Virus record (IMG/VR): IMGVR_UViG_3300020477_000990
Coordinates: 1-64,000 of that record
DNA: 64,000 nt
Strand: one strand, 5' to 3'
From: a virus
Shown: positions 31,339 to 40,478 of the stretch, piece after piece
Layout: each line of letters starts with the position of its first letter
Position numbering within the stretch: position 1 is the first letter of the stretch
Position numbers and translations under genes: made by a program
Notes under the pieces: generated by a model
Told to the model about the DNA's origin: nothing
What the model saw: only the letters and a program-made list of their open reading frames with translations
Database searches by the model: none

Positions 31339-31940
31339 TGCAATTTAAAAATACAACAAAACTATTTTATGGTGAATTTCCATATAAGTTAGTTTTGCAT
31401 CATCAAAATATTGATATTGATAATTGGTATACTCATATGAGAAAAACTTTAGAATGGTTGCGTAATTTACCAAAAGAAAATTATCGTGTAAGGCATATGA
31501 ATAGTATGCAATTATTTTTTAAATCAAGAAAAGATTTAATGCACGTATTAGATAATGATCATAGGTATGCAATTGAAGTGCATGAGCCAATTAATAAAAA
31601 GCATTATGAACATTTAATGGATAATCCTAATTGTATTACAAGAACAACTTTGTTTTGGAACAAATACAAATATAAAATTACATTTGATAATCATAAAAAC
31701 TTTTCACCTGAATGGTTTACTGGATTTTTTCAAGATCGTGAGCCAAGTAGATATAGATATGGATCTTCAATGGCAAAAATGATTAGAACAAAAGGACAAT
31801 ATGAATATTATTGGTGTAATCCAGTTTTATATCTTGCTAATAATGATGATGTAATGTTATGTAAATTAGCAATGAATGATAAAATTTTAAAAATAGAAAC
31901 AGCGATAACATTTGATGAATTTAAGGAGGATAAAAAATGA
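31338..31940 (+). CDS. Unknown protein
   Basis: The 200-residue aromatic- and basic-rich protein (MQFKNTTKLFYGEFPYKLVLHH...) contains NWYTHMRKTLEWLRNLPKENYRVRHM and SPEWFTGFFQDREPSRYRYG. It starts inside the clpA stop (TAATG). No family recognised; a replication role is possible from its position upstream of the polymerase. Confidence 0.6.
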   Translation: MQFKNTTKLFYGEFPYKLVLHHQNIDIDNWYTHMRKTLEWLRNLPKENYRVRHMNSMQLFFKSRKDLMHVLDNDHRYAIEVHEPINKKHYEHLMDNPNCITRTTLFWNKYKYKITFDNHKNFSPEWFTGFFQDREPSRYRYGSSMAKMIRTKGQYEYYWCNPVLYLANNDDVMLCKLAMNDKILKIETAITFDEFKEDKK

Positions 31941-32074
31941 TCTCATTTTGGATATGGCATATTCTAGCGATTTGTACTGTAATAGCAGTATCATTTAGCA
32001 TAGGATATAGTGTAGGTAAAGCAACGAAAAAAGAAAGAAAAATAAAATGGACAAACAACTCGGAGATACGTTAA
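31937..32074 (+). CDS. Small membrane protein
   Basis: A 45-residue protein (MISFWIWHILAICTVIAVSF...) with one strong transmembrane helix and a basic C-terminal tail. AAGGAGGA lies upstream of ATG 31937. It overlaps the previous gene by 4 nt and the next by 28 nt. Confidence 0.6.
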   Translation: MISFWIWHILAICTVIAVSFSIGYSVGKATKKERKIKWTNNSEIR

Positions 32075-32358
32075 TTAAACGTAAAATAGTTTCTGTAGAT
32101 ACTGAAATTGAAGCCTGGTATAAAGCAAATGAATTTGGTGGTGGAACATTTGACCAAAAAGGCTTTTTTACTATAAATGAAATAGAGCAAAAAGACAATG
32201 GAGCAGTATGTTTCCATGCTAGATCTAATATTGATGGCAAATGGTATGATTTTAACTATAGCAATATAATTGCAATCGATGGCATGGAGCCAGAAAAACT
32301 AGCAAATGCGTATGGAATTAAACTTCCAAAGGTAAATAAAAATACTAACAAGAAATAA
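32047..32358 (+). CDS. Unknown protein
   Basis: The 103-residue soluble protein (MDKQLGDTLIKRKIVSVDTE...) has GAVCFHARSNIDGKWYDFNYSNIIAIDGM, suggestive of a small beta-rich domain. No family recognised. Confidence 0.55.
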   Translation: MDKQLGDTLIKRKIVSVDTEIEAWYKANEFGGGTFDQKGFFTINEIEQKDNGAVCFHARSNIDGKWYDFNYSNIIAIDGMEPEKLANAYGIKLPKVNKNTNKK

Positions 32359-32363
32359 GCATT

Positions 32364-33392
32364 ATGAAAAACAATGTAGCTATCATCGGTAATGGTAAAA
32401 TTGGCAGAGTCATCGCCAGTTTATTAAAATCAGAGTATTTCAATGTAACTATAGCAGATCAAGAACCACAAGGCGGAGCAGTATTGCTTGATGCCACAGA
32501 TCAAAAAGCACTTGAACATTTTATACAAGGTAAAGATGTTGTAGTATCAGCGGCACCATATTTTTTAAATAAAAAAATAGCCTTAGTTGCTTCTGAAATG
32601 GGAGTAGCATATTTTGATTTAACAGAAGATATTGATGTAACAAGTTATATTCAAAGTTTAAACACAAAAACATTCATGATGCCACAATGTGGGTTGGCGC
32701 CTGGAGCAGTTAATATTATAGGTTCTAATCTAATAAAAGAATTTGATGAAGTGCATGATGTTCAAATGAGAGTAGGAGCATTACCGCGATATCCATCAAA
32801 CGAAATGAGTTATTATTTAACTTGGTCTACAAATGGTTTAATAAATGAGTATTGTAATTTGTGTGATGCTATAGTAGATGGCCAAAAATTAGAAATTCCA
32901 CCATTAACAGGTGTAGAAAGAATTTATATTGATGGTAGAAAATACGAAGCATTTAATACTTCAGGTGGAGTAGCAACAATGTGTGAAACATTTGATGGCA
33001 AAGTACAAAATTTAAGTTATAAAACTATTAGGTATCCTGGACATAGAGACAGGATGAATTTTTTATTACAAGATTTAGGATTAAAAAGAAATAGAGATAA
33101 AATTGCAGACCTTTTTGATCAACAAGTTCCATATACAACAGAAGATGTCATCGTTATGCTAGTTAAAGTAATTGGAGTAGCTAACGGAAAACTAATCGAA
33201 CGTTCATATCAAAAAAGTATTTTTGGACAAGATGGAATGAGTGCAATTCAGAGGTCGACAGCGTCAGGAGTTTGTGCTATAGTGTTAGCTTATTGTAGAG
33301 ATGAAATAACAGGTGAAGGTTTCATTAAACAAGAAGACATTAATTGGGATACATTTATTAACAACAAATTCGGACAAGTATATAGCAAATGA
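32364..33392 (+). CDS. Saccharopine dehydrogenase-like oxidoreductase
   Basis: The 342-residue protein starts with a Rossmann motif VAIIGNGKIGRVIASLL, followed by VVVSAAPYFLNKKIA and GLAPGAVNIIGSNLI, and TWSTNGLINEYCN. This is the pattern of saccharopine reductase/lysine 6-dehydrogenase-type proteins, which handle lysine-derived amino acids with NAD(P). Substrate is unknown. It overlaps the DNA polymerase gene by 4 nt. With the degenerate dehydrogenase at 2121 it is the second amino-acid-dehydrogenase relative in the window. Confidence 0.78.
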   Translation: MKNNVAIIGNGKIGRVIASLLKSEYFNVTIADQEPQGGAVLLDATDQKALEHFIQGKDVVVSAAPYFLNKKIALVASEMGVAYFDLTEDIDVTSYIQSLNTKTFMMPQCGLAPGAVNIIGSNLIKEFDEVHDVQMRVGALPRYPSNEMSYYLTWSTNGLINEYCNLCDAIVDGQKLEIPPLTGVERIYIDGRKYEAFNTSGGVATMCETFDGKVQNLSYKTIRYPGHRDRMNFLLQDLGLKRNRDKIADLFDQQVPYTTEDVIVMLVKVIGVANGKLIERSYQKSIFGQDGMSAIQRSTASGVCAIVLAYCRDEITGEGFIKQEDINWDTFINNKFGQVYSK

Positions 33393-36109
33393 GTTATGTA
33401 GACGCTTACCTAAATAGAGACAAAGATACTATTAATATTGTTGAAAGAATAGATGGCAAAAGGGTATATAAAAGTTATCCTACTTGCTATAGATTTTATC
33501 ATGACGACAAAGATGGAACATATACATCAATATATGGTAGGTCATTAAGTAAATTTGAAACAGCAAATAGTAGAACATTTCAAAAAGAAAAGAAATTATT
33601 TGATGGGCAAAGGTTATATGAATCAGACCTAAATCCTGTGTTTAGATGTTTAGAAGAAAATTATCTTGATAAAGAAGCACCGGATCTTCATATAGCATTA
33701 TTTGATATTGAGGTTGACTTTGATAAAGATCGTGGATTTGCTAAACCAGATGATCCACATCAACGTATTACAGCAGTTACACTACATTTAAGTTGGTTAG
33801 ATAGTTTAATTACATTATGTCTTGCTCCAAAAGATATGCCTTTTGAAATGGCAGACCAAATTGCTAAAAAGTTTGAGAATACTGTATTGTGTGAAACTGA
33901 ATCACAATTACTAAACACTTTTTTACATTTAATTGAAGATGCTGATATATTGAGTGGTTGGAATAGTGAGGGTTTTGATATTCCATATCTTGTAAACAGA
34001 ACTGAAATGATATTAAGTAAAGATGATGTTAGACGTTTTAGTTTATGGGATTTGTATCCACGTGAAAGAATGTTTACAAAGTTTGGTGTAGAACAGCAAA
34101 CATATGATTTCTTTGGCAGAGTTCATTTAGATTATTTAGAATTATATAGAAAATATACATATCATGAAATGCATAGTTATAGATTAGATGCAATTGGTGA
34201 ATATGAAATTAGTGAAAAGAAAATACCATATGAAGGAACATTAGATCAGTTATATAATGAAGATTTTGAAAAGTTTATTGCATATAACAGACAAGACGTT
34301 GCACTATTGGCAAAACTTAATAAAAAATTAAAGTTCATTGACTTGTCAAATGTACTAGCACACGCAAATACTGTTTTATTGCAGACTACAATGGGTGCAG
34401 TTGCAGTTACAGAACAAGCAATTGTAAATGAAGCACATAAAAGAAATTTAATTATTCCTGATAGAAAATATCGTAAGCCACATTCAACAGATGCGGCAGT
34501 TGGTGCCTATGTAGCAAAACCTAAGAAAGGATTGCATGATTGGATAGGAGCAATTGATATTAATTCACTATATCCAAGTGTTATTAGAAGTTTAAATATG
34601 GGTCCAGAAACTATTATTGGGCAGTTACGACCAACACATACAGAAAAATACATTAATGATAAAATTTATAATGAAAAGAAATCACCAGCAGATGCTTGGG
34701 AAGGATTATTTGGTACATTAGAATATACCGCAGTTACAGAACAAGATAGAGGTACAAATATTATTGTTGATTTTGAAGATGGTACTACCGAAGAAATGAG
34801 TGGTGCTGAATTGTATGCAGTAATATTTCAACAAAATACAGATTGGTGTTTGTCAGCAAATGGTACAATTTTTAATACACAAGAAAAAGCAATTATTCCT
34901 GGATTATTAGAACATTGGTTTGCAGAAAGAAAAGTGTTACAAGGCAAAATGAAAGAAGCAATTGAAAAAGGTGATTCAGATGAAATAGCATTTTGGGATA
35001 AGCGTCAATTAGTTAAAAAGATTAATTTAAATTCATTATATGGTGCAATATTAAATCCAGGTTGTAGGTTTTTTGATCATCGTATTGGGCAATCAGTTAC
35101 ATTAACTGGTAGAACAATTACAAAACACATGGCTTCAATTACAAATGAAATTATAGCAGGTGAATATGATCATAGAGGTAAAGCAATTGTATATGGTGAT
35201 ACAGATTCAGTTTACTTTAGTGCGTACTCAATGGTTAAAGAAGATGTTAAAAGTGGTAGGTTACCATGGGATAAAGAAGCAGTAATAGAATTATATGATA
35301 ATGTAGCAAATGAAGTTAATAAATCATTTCCAGCATTTATGAAAAAAGCAACAAATGTTCCAATTAAAAATGGTGAAATAATTGTTGGTGGTAGAGAAAT
35401 GGTTGCATCAAAAGGATTGTTTATTACAAAGAAAAGATATGCAGTTCTTATATATGATTTAGAAGGACATAGACAAGATGTTGATAATCCAGGTAAACTT
35501 AAAGCAATGGGTCTTGATTTAAAAAGATCTGATACACCTGAGTTTGTACAAAACTTTTTGTCAAAAATTTTAATTGAAATTTTAACAGGCAAAGATAAAA
35601 AAGAAATATTATCCGGCATACAAGAATTTAAAAGAAAGTTTGGTGAAAGACCTGGTTGGGAAAAAGGTACACCAAAACGTGTAAACAATTTAACAAAGTA
35701 TGTTGATGAACTTGAACGTTATAGTAAGCATACAGCGAGAGTAGGATATATTAATGGCAATGGCAATGGTAAACTTAAAAAACCAGCATTACCTGGTCAT
35801 GTAAGAGCAAGTATTAATTGGAATAAAATGCGTGAAGCATATAGAGATTTGTATTCGTTGCCAATTATGGACGGACAAAAAGTTATTGTATGTAAATTAA
35901 AATCAAATCCAATGAATTATACATCAATTGCATATCCAATTGATGAATTAAATATTCCAAAATGGTTTAAAGAATTACCTTTTGATCATGAAGCAATGGA
36001 ACAAGCAATAATTGATCAAAAAGTTAGTAATTTAATGAGTGGGTTAGGATGGGATTTAGAGTCAACTAAAAAGTCAGCAGTATTTGATTCTTTATTTGAA
36101 ATGGTATAA
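33389..36109 (+). CDS. DNA polymerase, family B (T4 gp43-like)
   Basis: The 906-residue protein is about the size of T4 gp43. The 3'-5' exonuclease has IALFDIEVDFD (Exo I) and the Exo II region ILSGWNSEGFDIPYL. Polymerase motif A is IDINSLYPSVI, motif B is KKINLNSLYGA, and motif C is YGDTDSVYF. It should be the replicative polymerase working with the clamp (37563), clamp loader (11185) and Rnh (20904). It is coupled upstream to the saccharopine-dehydrogenase-like gene. Confidence 0.97.
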   Translation: MSYVDAYLNRDKDTINIVERIDGKRVYKSYPTCYRFYHDDKDGTYTSIYGRSLSKFETANSRTFQKEKKLFDGQRLYESDLNPVFRCLEENYLDKEAPDLHIALFDIEVDFDKDRGFAKPDDPHQRITAVTLHLSWLDSLITLCLAPKDMPFEMADQIAKKFENTVLCETESQLLNTFLHLIEDADILSGWNSEGFDIPYLVNRTEMILSKDDVRRFSLWDLYPRERMFTKFGVEQQTYDFFGRVHLDYLELYRKYTYHEMHSYRLDAIGEYEISEKKIPYEGTLDQLYNEDFEKFIAYNRQDVALLAKLNKKLKFIDLSNVLAHANTVLLQTTMGAVAVTEQAIVNEAHKRNLIIPDRKYRKPHSTDAAVGAYVAKPKKGLHDWIGAIDINSLYPSVIRSLNMGPETIIGQLRPTHTEKYINDKIYNEKKSPADAWEGLFGTLEYTAVTEQDRGTNIIVDFEDGTTEEMSGAELYAVIFQQNTDWCLSANGTIFNTQEKAIIPGLLEHWFAERKVLQGKMKEAIEKGDSDEIAFWDKRQLVKKINLNSLYGAILNPGCRFFDHRIGQSVTLTGRTITKHMASITNEIIAGEYDHRGKAIVYGDTDSVYFSAYSMVKEDVKSGRLPWDKEAVIELYDNVANEVNKSFPAFMKKATNVPIKNGEIIVGGREMVASKGLFITKKRYAVLIYDLEGHRQDVDNPGKLKAMGLDLKRSDTPEFVQNFLSKILIEILTGKDKKEILSGIQEFKRKFGERPGWEKGTPKRVNNLTKYVDELERYSKHTARVGYINGNGNGKLKKPALPGHVRASINWNKMREAYRDLYSLPIMDGQKVIVCKLKSNPMNYTSIAYPIDELNIPKWFKELPFDHEAMEQAIIDQKVSNLMSGLGWDLESTKKSAVFDSLFEMV

Positions 36110-36110
36110 A

Positions 36111-36197
36111 ATGATAAGATTAATTCTTTGGATTATGTTATTAGGAACTTGGAGTTTTGTAATATTAGCAAGTGTAAAAGGTGTATCAGGATTATGA
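36111..36197 (+). CDS. Tiny membrane peptide
   Basis: A 28-residue frame that is nearly one transmembrane helix (IRLILWIMLLGTWSFVILA). It starts 1 nt after the polymerase stop and overlaps the next ATG (ATGA). Support is positional and compositional. Confidence 0.4.
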   Translation: MIRLILWIMLLGTWSFVILASVKGVSGL

Positions 36198-36445
36198 AAA
36201 CAGCAATAGTAATAACAATATTATTTTTTATGTTCGTTTTTGGTTTGCCTATGATGGCAATGTTGAATACAGCACATATTATTACTGGCCAAAGTAATGT
36301 AGAACAAGTTTTAAAAGATATAGAGCAGAAAAAACTTAAATTAAAAATGGCTCATGAAAAGCAATTAGCAATAAACATGGAGGCACTTCATAATGGAACT
36401 TATAAACCAAGGCCTTGGAAAGGTTTGCAAATAGATACACAATGA
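36194..36445 (+). CDS. Membrane protein, unknown
   Basis: The 83-residue protein has an N-terminal transmembrane helix (IVITILFFMFVFGLPMMAML) and a charged tail. ATG 36194 is chosen because it overlaps the upstream stop; a longer upstream frame would overlap the tiny peptide. No family recognised. Confidence 0.55.
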   Translation: MKTAIVITILFFMFVFGLPMMAMLNTAHIITGQSNVEQVLKDIEQKKLKLKMAHEKQLAINMEALHNGTYKPRPWKGLQIDTQ

Positions 36446-36705
36446 AAATACTTAGAATTATATTATGGCCTTTTAAGATGTTGTCAAACATATTATCTGC
36501 AAATTACTGGGCAAACAAAATAGCCGATAAAACCAATATGCATGAAAAGGTAAAAGGTAGTAGATTTAATAGATGGCAGAATAGTCTACCTCAACCATAT
36601 AGATTTATATTCAAAACATCTATGTTGATAATATGTATCTACCTTATTGAGATGTATTTTAATCTAGTAGGTATGTCAATGTTGCCATGGAGATGGGATT
36701 GGTAA
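36442..36705 (+). CDS. Membrane protein, unknown
   Basis: The 87-residue protein has a C-terminal transmembrane helix (FKTSMLIICIYLIEMYFNLVG) and an N-terminal amphipathic stretch. It starts and ends in short overlaps with its neighbours. No family recognised. Confidence 0.55.
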   Translation: MKILRIILWPFKMLSNILSANYWANKIADKTNMHEKVKGSRFNRWQNSLPQPYRFIFKTSMLIICIYLIEMYFNLVGMSMLPWRWDW

Positions 36706-37484
36706 TGAAAATAATTGTAACAGGTAGCACAGGATTTATTGGAAAGCATTTAGTTAAAAAATTAAATGAAGATGGCCATGATATTATACAATGGGATAGA
36801 TCACATGGTTGGGATATTGCTGATTTTACAGCAGATAAAGTACAATTTGATGTAGACTTTGTAATACACTTGGCCGCAATAGCAGATGTTAGACGTAGTT
36901 TAAAAGAACCAGAATTATATTGGAAAACTAATGTAGAATATAGTAAAAAGATTTTTGATCTTTGTTATAAAAATAATATTCCAGTTGTATATGCATCAAG
37001 TTCTTGCGTACACGCATGGTGGAAGTCGCCATATGGTACAAGTAAAAAAGCAATGGAGGCAATAGCACATCCAGGGCAAATTGGATTAAGATTTACTACT
37101 GTTTTTGGTGAAGGTGCTAGAGATACTATGCTTATGTCAAGAATACGTAATGGAACAGTTAAGTTTGCTACAGAACATATTAGAGATTTAATTTTTGTAG
37201 AAGATATAGTGTCAGCAATTATGATATTTGTTAATACCGGAACTAAAAATAAAAATACAACGTATGAAGTAGGAACTGGCCAAGGAACAAAAGTATCAGA
37301 TATAGTAAAACACGCAGGATATAATGTTCCTACACAAGAAGGCCAAGATGCAGAAGCTGATGATAATACAGCAAATAATTCAGAGTTAAGAAAATTAGGT
37401 TGGAAGCCAACATTAACAGCAAAAGAGTGGATAGATATTAGGATTGCCGTAGATTATACAAATAGATTAGGTGAACCAAAATAA
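36705..37484 (+). CDS. NAD-dependent epimerase/dehydratase (extended SDR)
   Basis: The 259-residue protein has the nucleotide site TGSTGFIGKHLVKKL, HLAAIADVRRS, and the catalytic YxxxK as YGTSKKAM, with Ser in VYASSSCVH. It resembles sugar-nucleotide epimerases, slightly shorter than GalE (about 338). It may feed the glycosyltransferase at 12476. ATG 36705 overlaps the upstream stop. Confidence 0.88.
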   Translation: MKIIVTGSTGFIGKHLVKKLNEDGHDIIQWDRSHGWDIADFTADKVQFDVDFVIHLAAIADVRRSLKEPELYWKTNVEYSKKIFDLCYKNNIPVVYASSSCVHAWWKSPYGTSKKAMEAIAHPGQIGLRFTTVFGEGARDTMLMSRIRNGTVKFATEHIRDLIFVEDIVSAIMIFVNTGTKNKNTTYEVGTGQGTKVSDIVKHAGYNVPTQEGQDAEADDNTANNSELRKLGWKPTLTAKEWIDIRIAVDYTNRLGEPK

Positions 37485-37497
37485 ATTAAAAAGTGTA

Positions 37498-37526
37498 TTG
37501 ACATCAATAACTAAAAATGCTATTAT
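37498..37526 (+). promoter_or_regulatory. Sigma-70-like promoter (TTGACA-N17-TATTAT)
   Basis: The perfect -35 and ideal spacing drive the sliding clamp gene, whose ATG at 37563 follows GGAGG. Confidence 0.75.
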
Positions 37527-37562
37527 AAAAACAATAAAACAAACGTCGGAGGCGAAATATTT

Positions 37563-38306
37563 ATGTTAAGAGATGTATTATTAGACATTGTGAAGCATAC
37601 TCATTCATTGGGGTTTATTCAAGCAGTTAAAATTGAAAATACCGATGAAGGAACTATGGTTGAAGCAATGGATGAAGAAAGAACAGTTGTTCTAAAAGGT
37701 AAATTGAACAACAAATTAAACGAAGTACCTGGCTTGGTTGGAATGGGTAGACTTGGTGTATTATCAGGTTATTTAAATTACGAAGCATATGGTAAAGAAG
37801 GTGCAAACATTGAAGTTGTAACTGCATCAAGAGATGGTAAAGATGTTGCAGAAGAAATGAAGTTTACATCACCAGGTGGATATACTGCAAATTATAGATT
37901 TATGGTAAGTTCATTAATTGAAGAACAACTTAAAACTATTAAGTTTAAAGGTGTTAGTTGGGATGTTAGTATACAGCCAACAGCACAAAATTTAAAAGAC
38001 CTTTCATACTTCAATGGTATTATGGGTGGGTTTGAACCTACATTTGTTGCAAAAACAGATGGTACTACATTAAAATTTTATATTGGTGATGGTGCTAATG
38101 ATAGAGTTGAAATACCATTTGCTACAAACGTTGAAGGTAAACTTACAAAAGGTTGGGCTTGGCCATTAGCACAGGTATTAAGTATTTTAAAATTAAGTGA
38201 TACTTCAAAGGCTACTATGGGTTTCAGTGATCAAGGAGCAATGCAAATTGAAATTGATTCTGGAATAGGCAAATACGAATATATACTTCCTGCACGGAGC
38301 CAATAG
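37563..38306 (+). CDS. Sliding clamp (T4 gp45-like)
   Basis: The 247-residue protein (T4 gp45 is about 228) has the two-domain PCNA-like layout. It contains VPGLVGMGRLGVLSGYLNYEAYG, KEGANIEVVTASRDG and the end block FSDQGAMQIEIDSGIGKYEYILPAR, as in phage clamps. It tethers the polymerase and, in T4, also activates late transcription. The many TATAAATA boxes in this window fit clamp-dependent late transcription. It has its own strong promoter and overlaps the transglycosylase gene by 1 nt. Confidence 0.9.
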   Translation: MLRDVLLDIVKHTHSLGFIQAVKIENTDEGTMVEAMDEERTVVLKGKLNNKLNEVPGLVGMGRLGVLSGYLNYEAYGKEGANIEVVTASRDGKDVAEEMKFTSPGGYTANYRFMVSSLIEEQLKTIKFKGVSWDVSIQPTAQNLKDLSYFNGIMGGFEPTFVAKTDGTTLKFYIGDGANDRVEIPFATNVEGKLTKGWAWPLAQVLSILKLSDTSKATMGFSDQGAMQIEIDSGIGKYEYILPARSQ

Positions 38307-39829
38307 TGAATAAACCATACGGTGAAGATTTAACTGCAAGTCATAAAGATTATGCTGTCTTCTTACCAGCGGTAAGTGGATTTTATCAAACTTACGTTAG
38401 TAAACAACAGCAAACATTTGGTACAGATAAACAATTTGTTCCAGATGAACGTATTCCAAAAGGTTTTGAACAAGGTATTGAAGGATTAAATTATCTTAAT
38501 AAAGAAAAAGGATATTTTAATTACAAATACGGATTATATTCGGCAGGTCACGCACATCTAGATGTTGACAAGTCAATGGTTCAAGAATCTATGTTTCATA
38601 CAAGAAACAAAAATGATACCATTATAGTTGGTGATTCCGGCGGTTACCAAATTGGTAAAGGAATATTAAAATTTGATTGGCAAAATTTTAAAGGTAAGTC
38701 AGCAAATGATATGCGTACAAAAATCTTGCATTGGTTAGAACTTACAGCAGATTGGTCAATGGTATTAGATATTCCTAGTTGGGCTTGTGATGCCACACAT
38801 AGTCCAAAGACAGGATTAAAATCATATGGTGACTGTATTTCAGGTACAGTACATAATAACGAATTTTTTTTAAAAAATAGATTAGGACAAACGAAGTTTC
38901 TTAATGTGTTGCAAGGCTTTGATGCTCAAACGGCTGACGTTTGGTATGATGCTGTTAAGCATTTTCCATTTGAAGGCTGGGCATTTGGCGGAAACAATAT
39001 GTGTGATATGACTATGGCTCTCCGACGCCTAATTATATTGCGAGATTCTAAATTACTAGATAATAGGGATTGGGTTCACTTCTTAGGTACTAGTAAATTA
39101 GATTGGGCTTGTTTCTTGACGTCCATCCAACGTCAATTGAGAAAACACGTTAATGAGAACCTAACCGTATCTTATGATAGTGCAAGTGCCTTTGTGGCAA
39201 CAGCACATGGTTTGGTTTACACTTCACCAGTTCATACTAATAAGCGATGGTCTTATATTATGGATAAGGCAACAGATAGTAAAGCCTTAAAACTTTCTAC
39301 TATTCCTTTTCCATGGGAGTCGGAAATCGGTAAACGATTGACAATAGGAGACATTTGCTGGTATGGACCTGGTGATTTAAACAAAGTTGGAAAAGAAGGT
39401 AAAACTTCTTGGGATTCATTTGCTTATGCATTAATGATGGGTCATAATGTAAATCAACATATTAAGATTGTACAAAAAGCAAATCAAATAATGGATATTG
39501 AATCAGTAATTCATAAACCAGATTATAGGCATTGGAGAAAAGCAAAACAAAAAGAGACAGCAACAGAATATAGTGATTGGTGTCCTAGAAATGTACTGTA
39601 TTTTAATTCATTTATTGAAGACTTTTTTAAATCAGAAAAACCTATGGAAATGCTAAATGATAATAAAGCATTTTTAGATGACATTAAAGGTGTTAGATGG
39701 ACAGGTAATTCAGGAAATGTGTTTAATGATTTATTTGATGTAGAAACTAAAAGCTCAATGGGTGATGAATTATCTAATCCTAACGATGAGAAGTTAGAGA
39801 AATTAGGGAAAGTTTTAGAAACTATTTAA
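38306..39829 (+). CDS. TGT-fold transglycosylase, DpdA-like (7-deazaguanine insertion into DNA)
   Basis: The 507-residue protein has all four TGT-type landmarks: Asp110 in GDSGGYQ (the nucleophile loop DSGGFQ), Asp155 in SMVLDIPSW, VLQGFD near 201-206 (VQGG position), and GWAFGGNN near 224-231 (GGL position). It is longer than bacterial TGT (about 375), as is common for phage DpdA enzymes that place 7-deazaguanines into DNA. FolE and QueE in the same genome supply precursor steps. The zinc-binding cysteines of TGT are not obvious. Start is GTG 38306 in a TAGTG overlap. tRNA modification is an alternative. Confidence 0.72.
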   Translation: MNKPYGEDLTASHKDYAVFLPAVSGFYQTYVSKQQQTFGTDKQFVPDERIPKGFEQGIEGLNYLNKEKGYFNYKYGLYSAGHAHLDVDKSMVQESMFHTRNKNDTIIVGDSGGYQIGKGILKFDWQNFKGKSANDMRTKILHWLELTADWSMVLDIPSWACDATHSPKTGLKSYGDCISGTVHNNEFFLKNRLGQTKFLNVLQGFDAQTADVWYDAVKHFPFEGWAFGGNNMCDMTMALRRLIILRDSKLLDNRDWVHFLGTSKLDWACFLTSIQRQLRKHVNENLTVSYDSASAFVATAHGLVYTSPVHTNKRWSYIMDKATDSKALKLSTIPFPWESEIGKRLTIGDICWYGPGDLNKVGKEGKTSWDSFAYALMMGHNVNQHIKIVQKANQIMDIESVIHKPDYRHWRKAKQKETATEYSDWCPRNVLYFNSFIEDFFKSEKPMEMLNDNKAFLDDIKGVRWTGNSGNVFNDLFDVETKSSMGDELSNPNDEKLEKLGKVLETI

Positions 39830-40048
39830 ATGAATGAAGATCATATGGCGAAAAGATACACAGCAGAATATATGGCAAACGAATATAGAAACGAAGCGGC
39901 AGACGTAAAATATAAGTATAAAGAATTAAGGAATTTAGTAGTTGAACTAATAGATGCTATTCCAGAAGACAGAATATTGTGGCATCAAGATGTAAATGAC
40001 TTAATAACAAAAGTAAAACAGAAAATGGAGAATGATGATGTCAGATAA
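39830..40048 (+). CDS. Unknown small protein
   Basis: A 72-residue helical charged protein (MNEDHMAKRYTAEYMANEYRN...). It starts directly after the transglycosylase stop and overlaps the MazG gene by 11 nt. No motif recognised. Confidence 0.55.
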   Translation: MNEDHMAKRYTAEYMANEYRNEAADVKYKYKELRNLVVELIDAIPEDRILWHQDVNDLITKVKQKMENDDVR

Positions 40049-40442
40049 TATTGATTTGAAAGAGTATTCTGATTTTGTAGATAAGGTTACAAGTGATGAA
40101 TCAAAAGATAGTGGAGCATTTAGGCAAAGATTAGACGATTTAGGAGATGGTGATATTCCTAGGTTACTTACAGCGTCATTAGGGTTATCAGCTGAATCAG
40201 GTGAGTTTACTGAGATAGTTAAAAAGTTAGTATTTCAAGGTAAGCCATTAACTGATGAAACTAAAGCACATATGGCCAAAGAATTAGGAGATGTAATTTG
40301 GTATTGGATACAAGGGTGTATGGCAATTGGAATTGACCCAAATGAAGTTATTAACACAAATAAAGAGAAGTTAATGGCCAGATATCCGGCCGGAGAGTTT
40401 TCAGCTATAAGAAGTGAAAATAGAAAAGAGGGTGATATCTAG
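40038..40442 (+). CDS. MazG-like nucleotide pyrophosphohydrolase
   Basis: The 134-residue protein has the MazG metal motif: LSAESGEFTEIVKK (ExxE) and KELGDVIWYW (ExxD), followed by RYPAGEFSAIRSENRKEGD, as in marine phage MazG. It hydrolyses NTPs and may alter nucleotide signalling. GGAG stands 7 nt before ATG 40038; earlier ATGs at 40032 and 40035 are alternatives. The next promoter starts 2 nt after its stop. Confidence 0.88.
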   Translation: MSDNIDLKEYSDFVDKVTSDESKDSGAFRQRLDDLGDGDIPRLLTASLGLSAESGEFTEIVKKLVFQGKPLTDETKAHMAKELGDVIWYWIQGCMAIGIDPNEVINTNKEKLMARYPAGEFSAIRSENRKEGDI

Positions 40443-40444
40443 TA

Positions 40445-40472
40445 TTGACATTCTCAGTAATTCTGTTATAAT
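40445..40472 (+). promoter_or_regulatory. Sigma-70-like promoter (TTGACA-N16-TATAAT)
   Basis: Consensus hexamers; the -10 ends exactly 6 nt before ATG 40479, the same geometry as at 3427, 12476 and 27739. Confidence 0.7.
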
Positions 40473-40478
40473 AGTATT

